Shown here: in pieces, positions 1 to 8,357 of the stretch
How positions within the stretch are numbered: the first letter of the stretch is position 1
Layout of the letters: every line of letters starts with the position of its first letter
Source: Oxalobacteraceae bacterium
GTDB taxonomy: Bacteria > Pseudomonadota > Gammaproteobacteria > Burkholderiales > Burkholderiaceae_D
Length of the DNA stretch: 64,000 nt
Reading direction: 5' to 3'
Assembly: GCA_030698225.1 (NCBI GenBank)
Contig: JAUYNR010000038.1
Span: 1-64,000 of the forward strand
Program-made: the position numbers and the translations under genes
Notes under the pieces: model-generated
What the model was told of the DNA's origin: nothing
Seen by the model: the letters and a program-made list of their open reading frames with translations, nothing else
The model's database searches: none

Positions 1-1
1 G

Positions 2-256
2 GCATTGGTTGAACAGGCCGCCGCCGCCGCCGAAAGCCTGCAGGATCAGGCCGCCTCGCTGGCGCAGGCGGTCAGCGTGTTCAAGCTGGGCAGCGAAACC
101 CAGGCCGTGCTGGGGCTGCGTCTGCGGGCACCGGCGGCAAACATGCCGGCGCCCGCCCGAGCTGTCCCAAGGCGAACGGCGATCGCGCCCAAGGCCGCAG
201 CCAAGTCCGGCAGCAAGCCGGCCGGCGCGGACGGCGACCAATGGGAAGAGTTTTAA
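2..256 (+). CDS. Methyl-accepting chemotaxis protein, C-terminal fragment
   Basis: The reading frame is open from the window edge, so only the last 84 codons are visible. The segment VEQAAAAAESLQDQAASL is the typical end of the MCP signalling helix, where the coiled coil returns to the membrane. It is followed by a flexible Ala/Pro/Lys-rich linker. The protein ends in QWEEF, which fits the xWxxF pentapeptide that tethers the methyltransferase CheR in high-abundance receptors (NWETF in Tar/Tsr). This is therefore probably a full-length transmembrane chemoreceptor that recruits its own adaptation enzymes. The ligand-binding part lies outside the window. Confidence 0.85.
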   Translation, partial: ALVEQAAAAAESLQDQAASLAQAVSVFKLGSETQAVLGLRLRAPAANMPAPARAVPRRTAIAPKAAAKSGSKPAGADGDQWEEF

Positions 257-289
257 GCTTTAACTCGGCTGACGCCGGCAGCCAGAAAA

Positions 290-359
290 ATACAGGATAC
301 TGTATTATTAAAACACCACTGTTTAATTGCGGCAATGTCGATGTTTACCGGCATACTCC
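290..359 (+). repeat. Dispersed 70-bp intergenic element, copy 1
   Basis: One of eight copies in this window with an ungapped architecture: ATAC (290), GTAT (302), TGCGG (328) and GCATACTCC (351). All blocks match exactly here. The left pair forms a perfect inverted repeat, ATACAG-GATA-CTGTAT. It lies between the convergent ends of the chemoreceptor and the ZIP transporter. Function unknown. Confidence 0.8.
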
Positions 360-361
360 AC

Positions 362-1162
362 TCAATGTGCGTTCCGGGTGAGGTATAGGACCGTCACCAC
401 GCCCAATGCTATCAGTGCGATCTGCGGCATGGTTTCGCGCCAGGTGGCGCGGCGCTGCATTTGCGGCATCAGGTCGGATACCGCGATGTAGATGAAGCCG
501 GACGAGGCCAGCACCAGTACAAACGGAATGGCGTCGGTGGCGGACTCCAGCGTGAAATAACCGAGCAGGCCGCCCAGCACTGCCATCAGGCTGCTGATCA
601 GGTTGTAGGCGAACGCGCGGGCACGGCTGAAGCCGGCATTGAGCAGCACGATGAAGTCGCCGATTTCCTGCGGGATTTCATGCGCGATGATGGCCAGGCC
701 GGTGACGATGCCGAGCTTGGGGTCGGCCAGGAACGCGGCGGCGATCAGGATGCCGTCGCTGAAATTGTGCAAGCCGTCGCCGACCAGGATCATCAGGCCC
801 GACTTGCCCGCTTCCTGCACATCATGGCCGTGCGCGTGCGCATGGCCGTCGCCTTCATGGTGGTGCGAGTGGCGCAGGATCGCGAATTTTTCCAGCAGGA
901 AAAACCCGAGCAAGCCGCCGAACAGCGTGGCGAACAGCGTATGGGCATCGGCTTGCGACTCGAACGCTTCCGGCAGCGCGTGCAGCAGCGAAGTCGACAG
1001 CAGGATGCCGACCGAGAAACTGACCATCTTATCCACTAGCTTCGACAACAGGCTAAACGAAAAAATCGCCGCAGCAACAATGCTGACCACGCCTGCTATC
1101 GTCGTTGCCAGCAGGATGGAGATAAGAGTGGAGTTAATTTTGAGCCTCAGGGTTTGCAACAA
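362..1162 (-). CDS. ZIP family divalent metal (zinc) transporter
   Basis: A 266-residue inner-membrane protein with about eight hydrophobic segments. It carries the two metal-binding helices of the ZIP family: HNFSDG at residues 132-137 and HEIPQE at 161-166. Between the third and fourth segments is a cytoplasmic loop very rich in His (about residues 98-113), as is usual for ZIP carriers. It probably imports zinc or a related divalent ion. No ATG lies near the expected start. The longest frame opens with TTG at 1162, directly after an in-frame stop, so the start is uncertain. A perfect palindrome (1153-1171) covers this start. Substrate and gene symbol cannot be fixed from sequence. Confidence 0.85.
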   Translation of the reverse strand: MLQTLRLKINSTLISILLATTIAGVVSIVAAAIFSFSLLSKLVDKMVSFSVGILLSTSLLHALPEAFESQADAHTLFATLFGGLLGFFLLEKFAILRHSHHHEGDGHAHAHGHDVQEAGKSGLMILVGDGLHNFSDGILIAAAFLADPKLGIVTGLAIIAHEIPQEIGDFIVLLNAGFSRARAFAYNLISSLMAVLGGLLGYFTLESATDAIPFVLVLASSGFIYIAVSDLMPQMQRRATWRETMPQIALIALGVVTVLYLTRNAH

Positions 1163-1171
1163 AGTTGCAAA
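1153..1171. promoter_or_regulatory. Perfect 19-bp palindrome at the ZIP gene start
   Basis: TTTGCAAC-AAA-GTTGCAAA is an exact inverted repeat with a 3-bp centre. It sits exactly over the presumed TTG start of the ZIP gene. The size and symmetry suit a dimeric repressor operator. It does not look like the usual Zur box (TGTTATA-type), so the regulator is unknown. It could instead be a small hairpin in the mRNA leader. Confidence 0.45.
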
Positions 1172-1288
1172 TTAAAGCACGGGCAAGGGCTTCCTGTAAA
1201 CAAGTGCTGCAATTTCATGCCCGTTGTGCAGCTTTTGCGGCCGTATCGGAGGCTGGCGCAGCGTGCGGCAAACCTGCGCTTTATTCCT

Positions 1289-1380
1289 TTTCTAAATCAA
1301 TCGTGAACGCAAAGGCGCAGCGCAGACAGTACGCAGGTACGGCAAGCGAAGCCGACAAAGTGCGCGGTTGATTTAGAAAC
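1289..1380 (-). repeat. About 90-bp intergenic repeat with inverted ends, copy A
   Basis: The ends are a perfect 12-bp inverted repeat (TTTCTAAATCAA and TTGATTTAGAAA). The interior matches 23498-23586 with few differences and two small indels, including CGGCAAGCGAAG and CGCAGACA. Both copies begin 5-6 bp after the stop codon of a minus-strand gene. It may be a small palindromic mobile repeat or a shared 3' untranslated hairpin. The interior style (aacgcaaaggcgcag) resembles short intergenic repeats common in many bacterial genomes, but I cannot assign it to a named family. Confidence 0.75.
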
Positions 1381-1384
1381 GGAA

Positions 1385-2281
1385 TTACGCCACGCCGTGG
1401 AACTTGAACCAAGCCAGGCAGCGCTGCCAGCCATCCCTGGCGTCGGCCTCGACGTAACTTGGCCGGTAGTCGGCATGAAAAGCATGGCCGGAGTTCGGAT
1501 ACACGACGAATTCGGAGCGGCTGCCGCTCTCGGCCAGCGCCGCCTGCATTTGTTCGATCGTATCTTGCCCGATGCCGCCATCCTTGCCGCCATACAGGCC
1601 GAGCACCGGCACCTTCAGGCTGGCGGCGATATCGATCGGCTGGCGCGGAGTCAGCGCGGGATTGTTGCCGCTGGTGCTGGCCACCAGCCGGCCGTACCAG
1701 GCCACGCCGGCCTTGATGTCCCGATTGTGCGCAGCATACAGCCAGGCGATTCGCCCGCCCCAGCAGAATCCGGTAATGCCGATCTTGTCGGCATTGCCGC
1801 CATGGGTGGCGGCCCAGGCGACGCAGGCGTCCAGATCGCCCATCACCTGGGCGTCCGGCACCTTGTTGATCACTTTTTCGATCAGTTCGCCCAGCGCCGG
1901 GTAAGACCGCGGGTCGCCCTGGCGCACGAACAACTCAGGTGCCAGCGCCAGATAGCCCTGCTTGGCAAAGCGGCGCGCGACATCGGCGATATGCTCGTGC
2001 ACGCCGAAGATCTCCGATACCACCAGGATCACCGGCAAATCGGTCTTGCCGGCCGGCTGCGCCCGATACACCGGGACACTCTGGCCGTCGACATCGATTT
2101 CGATCTGGCCGACTGTCAAACCGACACTATCGGTCTTGATTACGGTTTGCGCCATCACCGGCAGTACTGCGGCGGCAAAGCCGGCGCCCAATGTGGTCTT
2201 CAGGAAATCGCGCCGTCCCAGCGGCTCCGACAGCGGCGTCCGGCGCACCAGACTCTCGAAATCTTCCTTCATGTGTGGCAT
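1385..2281 (-). CDS. Tat-exported dienelactone hydrolase family protein
   Basis: An alpha/beta hydrolase of 298 residues. Near the N-terminus is a twin-arginine signal, RRDFLKTTLGAGFAAAVLP, so the protein is probably exported folded to the periplasm. The nucleophile elbow GFCWGG (Cys near residue 173) marks the dienelactone hydrolase family, with an Asp in GGKDGG and a His in SGHAFHADY completing a Cys-Asp-His triad. The family hydrolyses cyclic lactone esters; the natural substrate here is unknown. I chose the ATG at 2281 because GGAG lies 7 bp upstream. Upstream in-frame ATGs at 2287 and 2332 lack proper ribosome-site spacing. It is transcribed divergently from phaB. Confidence 0.88.
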   Translation of the reverse strand: MPHMKEDFESLVRRTPLSEPLGRRDFLKTTLGAGFAAAVLPVMAQTVIKTDSVGLTVGQIEIDVDGQSVPVYRAQPAGKTDLPVILVVSEIFGVHEHIADVARRFAKQGYLALAPELFVRQGDPRSYPALGELIEKVINKVPDAQVMGDLDACVAWAATHGGNADKIGITGFCWGGRIAWLYAAHNRDIKAGVAWYGRLVASTSGNNPALTPRQPIDIAASLKVPVLGLYGGKDGGIGQDTIEQMQAALAESGSRSEFVVYPNSGHAFHADYRPSYVEADARDGWQRCLAWFKFHGVA

Positions 2282-2490
2282 TTTCATTCTCCAAGAGACG
2301 ATGGCAATCGAAGCGACTCCCGCGCAATGCATATTACATCCACAAATCGGGTGACGGAAGCTGCAGGTGGCACCGGATTAGTTTGATCGCTGTCAAGCAT
2401 GGCTTGCACTCCCCCCCATAAACTAAACAGCATCGATACGGCGACATTGACCTGCATCAGGAAAATTGCACTGACAATGGAGAAAACGGC

Positions 2491-3231
2491 ATGAGCAAAA
2501 TTGCACTAGTAACAGGCTGCACCGGCGGCATCGGCACCGCAATCTGCCGCGCCTTGTGCCTGCAGGGACCGCGCGTGGTCGCAACTTACCATAGCGGCGG
2601 CGAAGCACGCGCAGCCGCCTGGCAACGTGAGATGCAGGCGCAATCGTTCGAAGTTGACGTGTATCCGGTCGACATCGGCGACTTCGCTTCCTGCCAGCAG
2701 CTGATCGAACGCATCAGCGCCGACATCGGCGCAGTCGACATCCTGGTCAACAACGCCGGCATCACGCGCGACAGCACGCTCAAGAAAATGTCGGTCGAAA
2801 ACTGGCTGGCGGTGATCAACACCGATCTCAACGGCGTCTTCAACATGACGCGCCAGGTATTTGACGGCATGCTGACACGCGGCTGGGGACGGGTGGTGAA
2901 TATTTCTTCGGTAAACGGCCAGAAAGGGCAATTCGGCCAGGCCAATTACAGCGCCGCCAAGGCTGGCGTGCATGGTTTCACGATGGCGGCGGCGCAGGAA
3001 GGCGCACGCAAGGGCGTCACCGTCAACACCGTTTCACCGGGTTATATCAGCACCGAGATGACGCTGGCGGTGGCCGAAGAAGTGCGCCAGCAAATCATCG
3101 CGCAAATCCCGGTCGGCCGCATGGGCACGCCGGAAGATATCGCCCGCACGGTGGCATTCCTCTGCGATGAAGCGGCCGGCTATATTACCGGAGCCGATTT
3201 CTCGATCAATGGCGGGCTGTACATGGGCTAA
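2491..3231 (+). CDS. phaB: Acetoacetyl-CoA reductase
   Basis: A short-chain dehydrogenase of 246 residues, the usual PhaB length. It has the Rossmann motif TGCTGGIG near the N-terminus, NNAG in the middle, the catalytic Ser in NISSVNG and the catalytic pair in NYSAAKAG (Tyr near 152, Lys four on). The C-terminal FSINGGLYMG is typical of PhaB rather than FabG. It reduces acetoacetyl-CoA to (R)-3-hydroxybutyryl-CoA with NADPH for polyhydroxybutyrate synthesis. GGAG lies 8-9 bp before the ATG. No synthase or thiolase gene is adjacent, so it stands alone here. A FabG-type role is the main alternative. Confidence 0.88.
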   Translation: MSKIALVTGCTGGIGTAICRALCLQGPRVVATYHSGGEARAAAWQREMQAQSFEVDVYPVDIGDFASCQQLIERISADIGAVDILVNNAGITRDSTLKKMSVENWLAVINTDLNGVFNMTRQVFDGMLTRGWGRVVNISSVNGQKGQFGQANYSAAKAGVHGFTMAAAQEGARKGVTVNTVSPGYISTEMTLAVAEEVRQQIIAQIPVGRMGTPEDIARTVAFLCDEAAGYITGADFSINGGLYMG

Positions 3232-3265
3232 GCCGGGATGGTCGGCGACCTGCTCCGGGCGTGGC

Positions 3266-4159
3266 TCAACCCTGGCTGTTCGCCAGCGCCGGGCGTGGCA
3301 GCCGGATCACGCCATTCGCCAGCGCGGTGCCGCACAGCACCAGCGCGCCGCCTAACAGCTTGCTCCAGCCGACCGACTCGCCCAGGAACAACGCGCCCCA
3401 CAGCACGCCGAACACCGGAATCAGGAAGGTCACCGACAGCGCGCGCATCGGCCCGACATCCTTGATCAGCCTGAAAAACAGTAGATAAGCGGCGCCGGTG
3501 CAGACGATCGCCAGCGCACTCACCGCGATCCAGTCGAACGGCGTCGGCGTCTGCCTGATCGGCTGCAGCAGCGCAAACGGCAATACCAGGATCGCGGCGG
3601 CCCACATGCTGCCATGCGCGTTATCGGTCGGATCGACTGCGGTCGATGACTGCTTGGTGTAGACGCTGGCCAGGCCGTAGCAGAACGGCGCGGCCAGACC
3701 GGCTGCGATCGCCCGCCACCAGCCATCGCCATGCACCATCGGACTGCCGGCTACCAGCGTCGTCACCCCGGCCACCCCCAGCAGCAGGCCGGCTGCAGCC
3801 GAACGGCTCACCGGCTGGCGCAGCCAGACGGCGGCGATGAGTGCGCCATAGATCGGCGCGGCAGAATTCAGTATAGACAGCAGCGATGCGCTCAGGGTTT
3901 GCGCCGCGTACGCAAACAGCATGAAAGGCAGCGCCGAATTGAGCAGGCCGATGATCAGGAAATGGCGCCATTGTCGCAGCAGCCGGGTCTGCCGTCCGAG
4001 CATTCGGCACACCAGCCACAGGAACAGCGCGGCCAGGCCGACCCGCAGCTCGATCATCACCCCCGGACCGAACACCGGCGCGCCGATCCGCATGAACAGG
4101 AAGGAACCGCCCCAGATGGCGGCCAGCGCGATCAAACGGAAAATGCTTGCGACGTCCAT
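3266..4159 (-). CDS. EamA/DMT family transporter
   Basis: A 297-residue, very hydrophobic protein with about ten transmembrane segments arranged as two EamA repeats. The first repeat begins with AAIWGGSFLFMRI and the second with AAGLAAPFCYGLASVYTK. These proteins export or exchange small metabolites, often amino acids; no substrate can be inferred. It converges on phaB with a 34-bp gap. Downstream of polA on the same strand, it is separated from it by nested palindromes at 4208-4286. Confidence 0.88.
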   Translation of the reverse strand: MDVASIFRLIALAAIWGGSFLFMRIGAPVFGPGVMIELRVGLAALFLWLVCRMLGRQTRLLRQWRHFLIIGLLNSALPFMLFAYAAQTLSASLLSILNSAAPIYGALIAAVWLRQPVSRSAAAGLLLGVAGVTTLVAGSPMVHGDGWWRAIAAGLAAPFCYGLASVYTKQSSTAVDPTDNAHGSMWAAAILVLPFALLQPIRQTPTPFDWIAVSALAIVCTGAAYLLFFRLIKDVGPMRALSVTFLIPVFGVLWGALFLGESVGWSKLLGGALVLCGTALANGVIRLPRPALANSQG

Positions 4160-4207
4160 GTGCGCCTTTGTTGATTAGGAATTACGCAATATTAAGGTGT
4201 GCATCGC

Positions 4208-4286
4208 AGGTCGGGTTAGCGCTAGCGTAACCCGGCATCCTCAGCCGCAAATGTCGGGTTACGCGATGAAGCCGCTAACCCGACCT
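4208..4286. repeat. Nested palindromic repeat (REP/BIME-like)
   Basis: The outer arms AGGTCGGGTTAGCG (4208-4221) and CGCTAACCCGACCT (4273-4286) are perfectly complementary over 14 bp. Inside them a second, 13-bp inverted repeat built from the same core (GCGTAACCCGGCA and TGTCGGGTTACGC) has one G-T pair. All four arms are variants of GTCGGGTTA. The stretch lies between the polA stop and the DMT gene start. Such structures resemble REP/BIME intergenic palindromes and may also stop polA transcription. Confidence 0.7.
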
Positions 4287-4323
4287 ACAAAACTTGCGAT
4301 TTCATACGGACAGTCAGCCACGA

Positions 4324-7074
4324 TCAATGCGCTTCATCCCAGTTGTTGCCGACGCCGACCTCGGCGATCAGCGGCACTTTCAGCTTGGCGACGCCGGCCA
4401 TGATGGCGGGCAATTTTTCGCGCACGATCGCCAGTTCGTCTTGCGGCACTTCCAGCACCAGTTCATCGTGCACCTGCATGATCATCTTCGTTTGCATGCG
4501 GTCCTGTTCCAGCCAGTCCTGCACCGCGACCATCGCCAGCTTGATCAGGTCGGCGGCGGTGCCCTGCATCGGCGCGTTGATCGCTGCCCGTTCGGCACCC
4601 TGGCGGCGCGGACCGTTGGGCGAGTTGATCTCGGGCAGCCACAGGCGGCGGCCGAACACGGTTTCGACATAACCGCGCGCCTTGGCTTGGGCGCGGGTGT
4701 CGGCCATGTAGTGCGCGACGCCGGAAAAGCGGCTGAAGTATTTGTCGATATAACTCTGCGCGGCGGCGCGCTCGATGCCGAGATTGCTGGCCAGCCCGAA
4801 CGCGCTCATGCCGTAGATCAGGCCGAAGTTGATGACTTTCGCATAGCGCCGCTGCTCGCTCGACACTTCCAGCGGCGTGACGCCGAAAATCTCGCCGGCG
4901 GTGGCGCGGTGGATGTCTTCCCCTGCGGCGAATGCGCGCAGCAGGCTTTCGTCGCCGGAAATATGGGCCATGATGCGCAGTTCGATCTGCGAATAGTCGG
5001 CCGAGACGATCACGCTGCCCGTTGGCGCGATGAAGGCTTCGCGGATACGGCGGCCCTCGACGCTGCGGATCGGGATGTTTTGCAGGTTGGGGTCGTTCGA
5101 GGCCAGCCGGCCGGTGACCGCGACCGCTTGCGCGTAATTGGTGTGCACGCGGCCGGTAGCCGGATTGACCATTTTCGGCAGCTTGTCGGTATAGGTCGAT
5201 TTCAGCTTGGCGATACCGCGGTATTCGAGCAGCACTTTCGGCAGCGGGTAATCCTCGGCCAGCTTTTGCAGCACTTCCTCGTCGGTCGACGGCGCGCCGG
5301 ACGGGGTTTTCTTAATTACCGGCAATTGCAGCTTGTCGAAGAAGATTTCGCCCAGCTGCTTCGGCGAATTCAGGTTGAACGGCTGGCCGGCCATTTCATA
5401 GGCTTTCTGCTCCAGTTCCAGCATCCGCTTGCCGAGTTCGTTCGACTGCTTGCCCAGCAGTTCGGTATCGATCAACACGCCGTTGCGCTCGATCTTTTGC
5501 AGCGTGACCGCAGTCGGCAGCTCGATTTTTTCATAGATGAAAGTCAGTCCGGCGTCGGCCTCGACCTCCGGCCACATCACCTGATGCAGTTGCAGCGTGA
5601 TGTCGGCATCCTCGGCCGCGTAGTCGGTCGCGCGGCCGATCTCGACCTGGTCGAAGCAGATCTGCGACGCACCCTTGCCGCACACCTCGGCAAAGGTGAT
5701 GGTCTTGTGGTTCAGGTGGCGCAGCGCCAGGCTGTCCATGTCGTGGCTCTTGTGCGACTCGAATACATAGGATTCCAGCAGCGTGTCGTGGCGGATGCCG
5801 CGCAGCGTCACGCCGTGATTGGCGAACACATGGCTGTCGTATTTCAGGTTCTGGCCGACTTTTTTCCGGCCGGCGTCTTCCAGCCACGGCTGCAGCCGGG
5901 ACAGCACGAATTCGGTCGACAGTTGTGGCGGCGCATCCTGATAGCGGTGCGCGAGCGGGATGTAGGCCGCGCTGCCCGGTGTGCAGCACAACGAAATGCC
6001 GACCAGTCGCGCATGCATCGGTTCCAGCGAGGTGGTTTCGGTATCGAGCGAGGTCAGCGGCGCAGCAGAAATCGTCGCCAGCCAGCGCTCCAGATCGGCT
6101 TCGGTCAGCACGGTTTCGTAAAGTTTCTGGCCGGATAAAACCGCATTATCGACATTGAACAATCCGGCCTGCACCTGGCTGTTGTTGGCTGCGGCAGCCT
6201 GCGGTGCTGCAGCCTGGCTGCTCAGTTCCCGCAGCCAGCTCTTGAAGCCGTAACGGGTAAAGAAGGCCAGCATCGCATCCTTGTCTTCCGGCAATTGCTG
6301 CAGCGATTCGGGAATGCTCTTCATCTGCGCCGACAGATCGCAATCGGTCTTCACCGTTACCAGCACCCTGGCCTGCGGCAACCAGTCGAGGGCCTGGCGC
6401 AGGTTTTCGCCGACCACGCCCTTGATATTCGCGGCGTTTTGCATCACGCCTTCCAGCGTATCGTATTCGGCCAGCCATTTGAGCGCGGTTTTCGGCCCCA
6501 CCTTGGACACGCCCGGCACATTGTCGACCGTGTCGCCGATCAGGCTCAGGTAATCGACGATGCGCTCCGGTGCTACACCGAACTTGGCGATGACGCCGTC
6601 GCGGTCGAGCTTTTCATTGCTCATCGTGTTGATCAGCGTCACACGGTCGTTGACCAGTTGCGCCAGGTCCTTGTCGCCGGTCGAGACCACGGTATCCATG
6701 CCGCGCCTGGCAGCCTCGACCGCCAGCGTGCCGATCACGTCATCGGCCTCGATGCCTTCTATCATCAGGATCGGCCAGCCCATCGCCCGTATTGCCTGGT
6801 GGATCGGTTCGATCTGGCGCGCCAGGTCTTCCGGCATGGCCGCGCGCTGCGCCTTGTACTGCGGATACAGGTCGTCGCGGAAGGTCTTGCCTTTTGCGTC
6901 GAATACGCAGGCCATGTATGCTGCAGGATAATCGTGGCGCAAGCGGCGCAGCATGTTGATCATGCCGTACATGGCGCCGGTCGGCGCCCCTTCGGCGTTA
7001 CGCAAATCGGGCAAGGCATGAAAGGCGCGATACAGATAACTGGAACCGTCGACTAATAACAGGGTTTTATGCAT
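4324..7074 (-). CDS. polA: DNA polymerase I
   Basis: A protein of 916 residues, the normal length. It fills gaps and removes RNA primers in replication and excision repair. Domains in order: 5'-3' exonuclease (about 1-290, from HKTLLLVDGSSYLYRAFHAL), 3'-5' exonuclease (about 320-510, with the catalytic DTE in SLDTETTSLEP, so proofreading looks intact), and polymerase (about 540-916, with DYSQIELR and VHDELVLEVP). The frame stays open far upstream, but the conserved N-terminus fixes the start at 7074. That ATG lies in an ATGCAT palindrome shared with the start of the divergent LOG gene. Confidence 0.97.
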   Translation of the reverse strand: MHKTLLLVDGSSYLYRAFHALPDLRNAEGAPTGAMYGMINMLRRLRHDYPAAYMACVFDAKGKTFRDDLYPQYKAQRAAMPEDLARQIEPIHQAIRAMGWPILMIEGIEADDVIGTLAVEAARRGMDTVVSTGDKDLAQLVNDRVTLINTMSNEKLDRDGVIAKFGVAPERIVDYLSLIGDTVDNVPGVSKVGPKTALKWLAEYDTLEGVMQNAANIKGVVGENLRQALDWLPQARVLVTVKTDCDLSAQMKSIPESLQQLPEDKDAMLAFFTRYGFKSWLRELSSQAAAPQAAAANNSQVQAGLFNVDNAVLSGQKLYETVLTEADLERWLATISAAPLTSLDTETTSLEPMHARLVGISLCCTPGSAAYIPLAHRYQDAPPQLSTEFVLSRLQPWLEDAGRKKVGQNLKYDSHVFANHGVTLRGIRHDTLLESYVFESHKSHDMDSLALRHLNHKTITFAEVCGKGASQICFDQVEIGRATDYAAEDADITLQLHQVMWPEVEADAGLTFIYEKIELPTAVTLQKIERNGVLIDTELLGKQSNELGKRMLELEQKAYEMAGQPFNLNSPKQLGEIFFDKLQLPVIKKTPSGAPSTDEEVLQKLAEDYPLPKVLLEYRGIAKLKSTYTDKLPKMVNPATGRVHTNYAQAVAVTGRLASNDPNLQNIPIRSVEGRRIREAFIAPTGSVIVSADYSQIELRIMAHISGDESLLRAFAAGEDIHRATAGEIFGVTPLEVSSEQRRYAKVINFGLIYGMSAFGLASNLGIERAAAQSYIDKYFSRFSGVAHYMADTRAQAKARGYVETVFGRRLWLPEINSPNGPRRQGAERAAINAPMQGTAADLIKLAMVAVQDWLEQDRMQTKMIMQVHDELVLEVPQDELAIVREKLPAIMAGVAKLKVPLIAEVGVGNNWDEAH

Positions 7075-7812
7075 ATGAAAGAGAATGGGAAAAGGGTGCT
7101 GCGCTTGCGGCAGGTGACGGACAAGGAACGCGCCACCGCGCAAAAGGCGCGCGAATCGTGGAATGCGCTCACGATTATGGCAGAGTTCATCGAGTCCACC
7201 GAGCGGTTGTCCGAGCTGAGCCCGGCGGTTTCGATCTTCGGCTCGGCCAGGCTCCAGCCGGAAAGTCCGTATTATATCCAGTGCGTCGATGTCGCGCGGC
7301 GCTTGTCGGATGCCGGTTTTGCGGTGATTTCGGGTGGCGGCCCGGGCATCATGGAAGCCGCCAACAAGGGGGCTTACGAGGGCAAATCGCCATCCGTCGG
7401 TCTGAATATCGAGTTGCCGCACGAACAAACCAGCAATGCGTGGCAAAACATCTCGATCAGTTTCCGGCATTTTTTTGCGCGCAAGGTGGCTTTCGTCAAG
7501 TATGCCGACGCCTATGTGGTATTTCCGGGCGGCTTCGGCACGCTGGACGAACTGAGCGAGGCCATGACCCTGATCCAGACCGGAAAATCGCGCCGGATGC
7601 CGATCATCCTGGTCGGCACCAGCTACTGGCGCGGCCTGTTGGCCTGGTTGCGCGACACCATGCTGGCTGCCGGCACGATAGGCGAAAAAGACCTCGACCT
7701 GATCCAGCTCATCGATGAGCCGGCCAATGTCGTCGATGCCATCTTTGCTTTCTATGAAGCACGCGCTATCGAACCGTCGGAAGAAGACCGGCAAAAACAG
7801 CTGTATTTATAA
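7069..7812 (+). CDS. LOG family protein (TIGR00730 type)
   Basis: A 247-residue protein with the LOG/lysine-decarboxylase-like signature: GGGPGIMEA near the middle and PGGFGTLDE downstream. Related enzymes release free cytokinin bases or cleave nucleoside 5'-monophosphates to base plus ribose 5-phosphate. The charged N-terminal extension of about 50 residues belongs to the long form of the family. ATGs at 7069 and 7075 are both possible. AGGG lies about 10 bp before 7075, which may be the true start. The region overlaps the polA start on the other strand, leaving no intergenic space. Confidence 0.85.
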   Translation: MHMKENGKRVLRLRQVTDKERATAQKARESWNALTIMAEFIESTERLSELSPAVSIFGSARLQPESPYYIQCVDVARRLSDAGFAVISGGGPGIMEAANKGAYEGKSPSVGLNIELPHEQTSNAWQNISISFRHFFARKVAFVKYADAYVVFPGGFGTLDELSEAMTLIQTGKSRRMPIILVGTSYWRGLLAWLRDTMLAAGTIGEKDLDLIQLIDEPANVVDAIFAFYEARAIEPSEEDRQKQLYL

Positions 7813-7819
7813 TCCACCT

Positions 7820-7848
7820 TTGGAACGGCAGGCTCAGTTTGCTACAAT
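7820..7848 (+). promoter_or_regulatory. Predicted sigma-70 promoter upstream of the DUF2782 gene
   Basis: TTGGAA (7820-7825) and TACAAT (7843-7848) are separated by 17 bp. Both are close to the -35 and -10 consensus, in the gap after the LOG gene and 64 bp before the ATG at 7912. It would drive the DUF2782 gene and possibly thrB. Confidence 0.55.
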
Positions 7849-7911
7849 CAGTGGCATCAGGACATTTCCCGCTGATTTCCCGTTCAACAGCACGCCAACC
7901 GGCCTTATATC

Positions 7912-8352
7912 ATGCGATTACCGTCAGCCTGGATCACCGTCGCAAGCGCCCTCGCCGCCTGCGCAATGCCGTTACTGGTGAGCGCACAACAGCCGCCCGT
8001 GATGGAAAAACTGGAAGAAGGCGAGCCGCCTGCGATTACCATCAGCCCGCCGGACACCGGGAAGCAAATCACCGAAAAACGGCAGCAAGGCAAAGTCACT
8101 GAAGTCAAGGTAAAAAGCGGCAAAAGCACCTATTATCTGAAACCGGTCGACCCGGCCGGCAGTGCGGTGCGCGGCGACGGCCAAAGCGACGAAATACGCG
8201 CGGCGCAATGGCCGGTGCTCGAATTCGACCTTGGCCTGAAGAAGAAAGCTGCCGAAGCCGCTGCTGCTGCCGAAGCGGCCAAAAATGCAGAAACAGCTGA
8301 GCCGGCCGCCAAAGCGCCGCCCGCAGCGAAGCCTGACGCACCAGCGAAATAA
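7912..8352 (+). CDS. DUF2782 domain periplasmic protein
   Basis: A 146-residue protein. The first 25 residues form a signal peptide ending near VSAQQ, so it is probably periplasmic. Residues about 30-105 match the small DUF2782 domain, found almost only in betaproteobacteria and often near polA and thrB, as here. The last 40 residues are a low-complexity Ala/Lys/Pro tail. Function unknown. No clear ribosome binding site precedes the ATG. A stem-loop begins 6 bp after the stop. Confidence 0.8.
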   Translation: MRLPSAWITVASALAACAMPLLVSAQQPPVMEKLEEGEPPAITISPPDTGKQITEKRQQGKVTEVKVKSGKSTYYLKPVDPAGSAVRGDGQSDEIRAAQWPVLEFDLGLKKKAAEAAAAAEAAKNAETAEPAAKAPPAAKPDAPAK

Positions 8353-8357
8353 CCTAT

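Noticed and set aside
4294-6138. Long plus-strand open frame of 614 codons opposite polA
   Set aside because: It is the antisense shadow of polA produced by GC-rich codons; no domain is visible and polA is certain.
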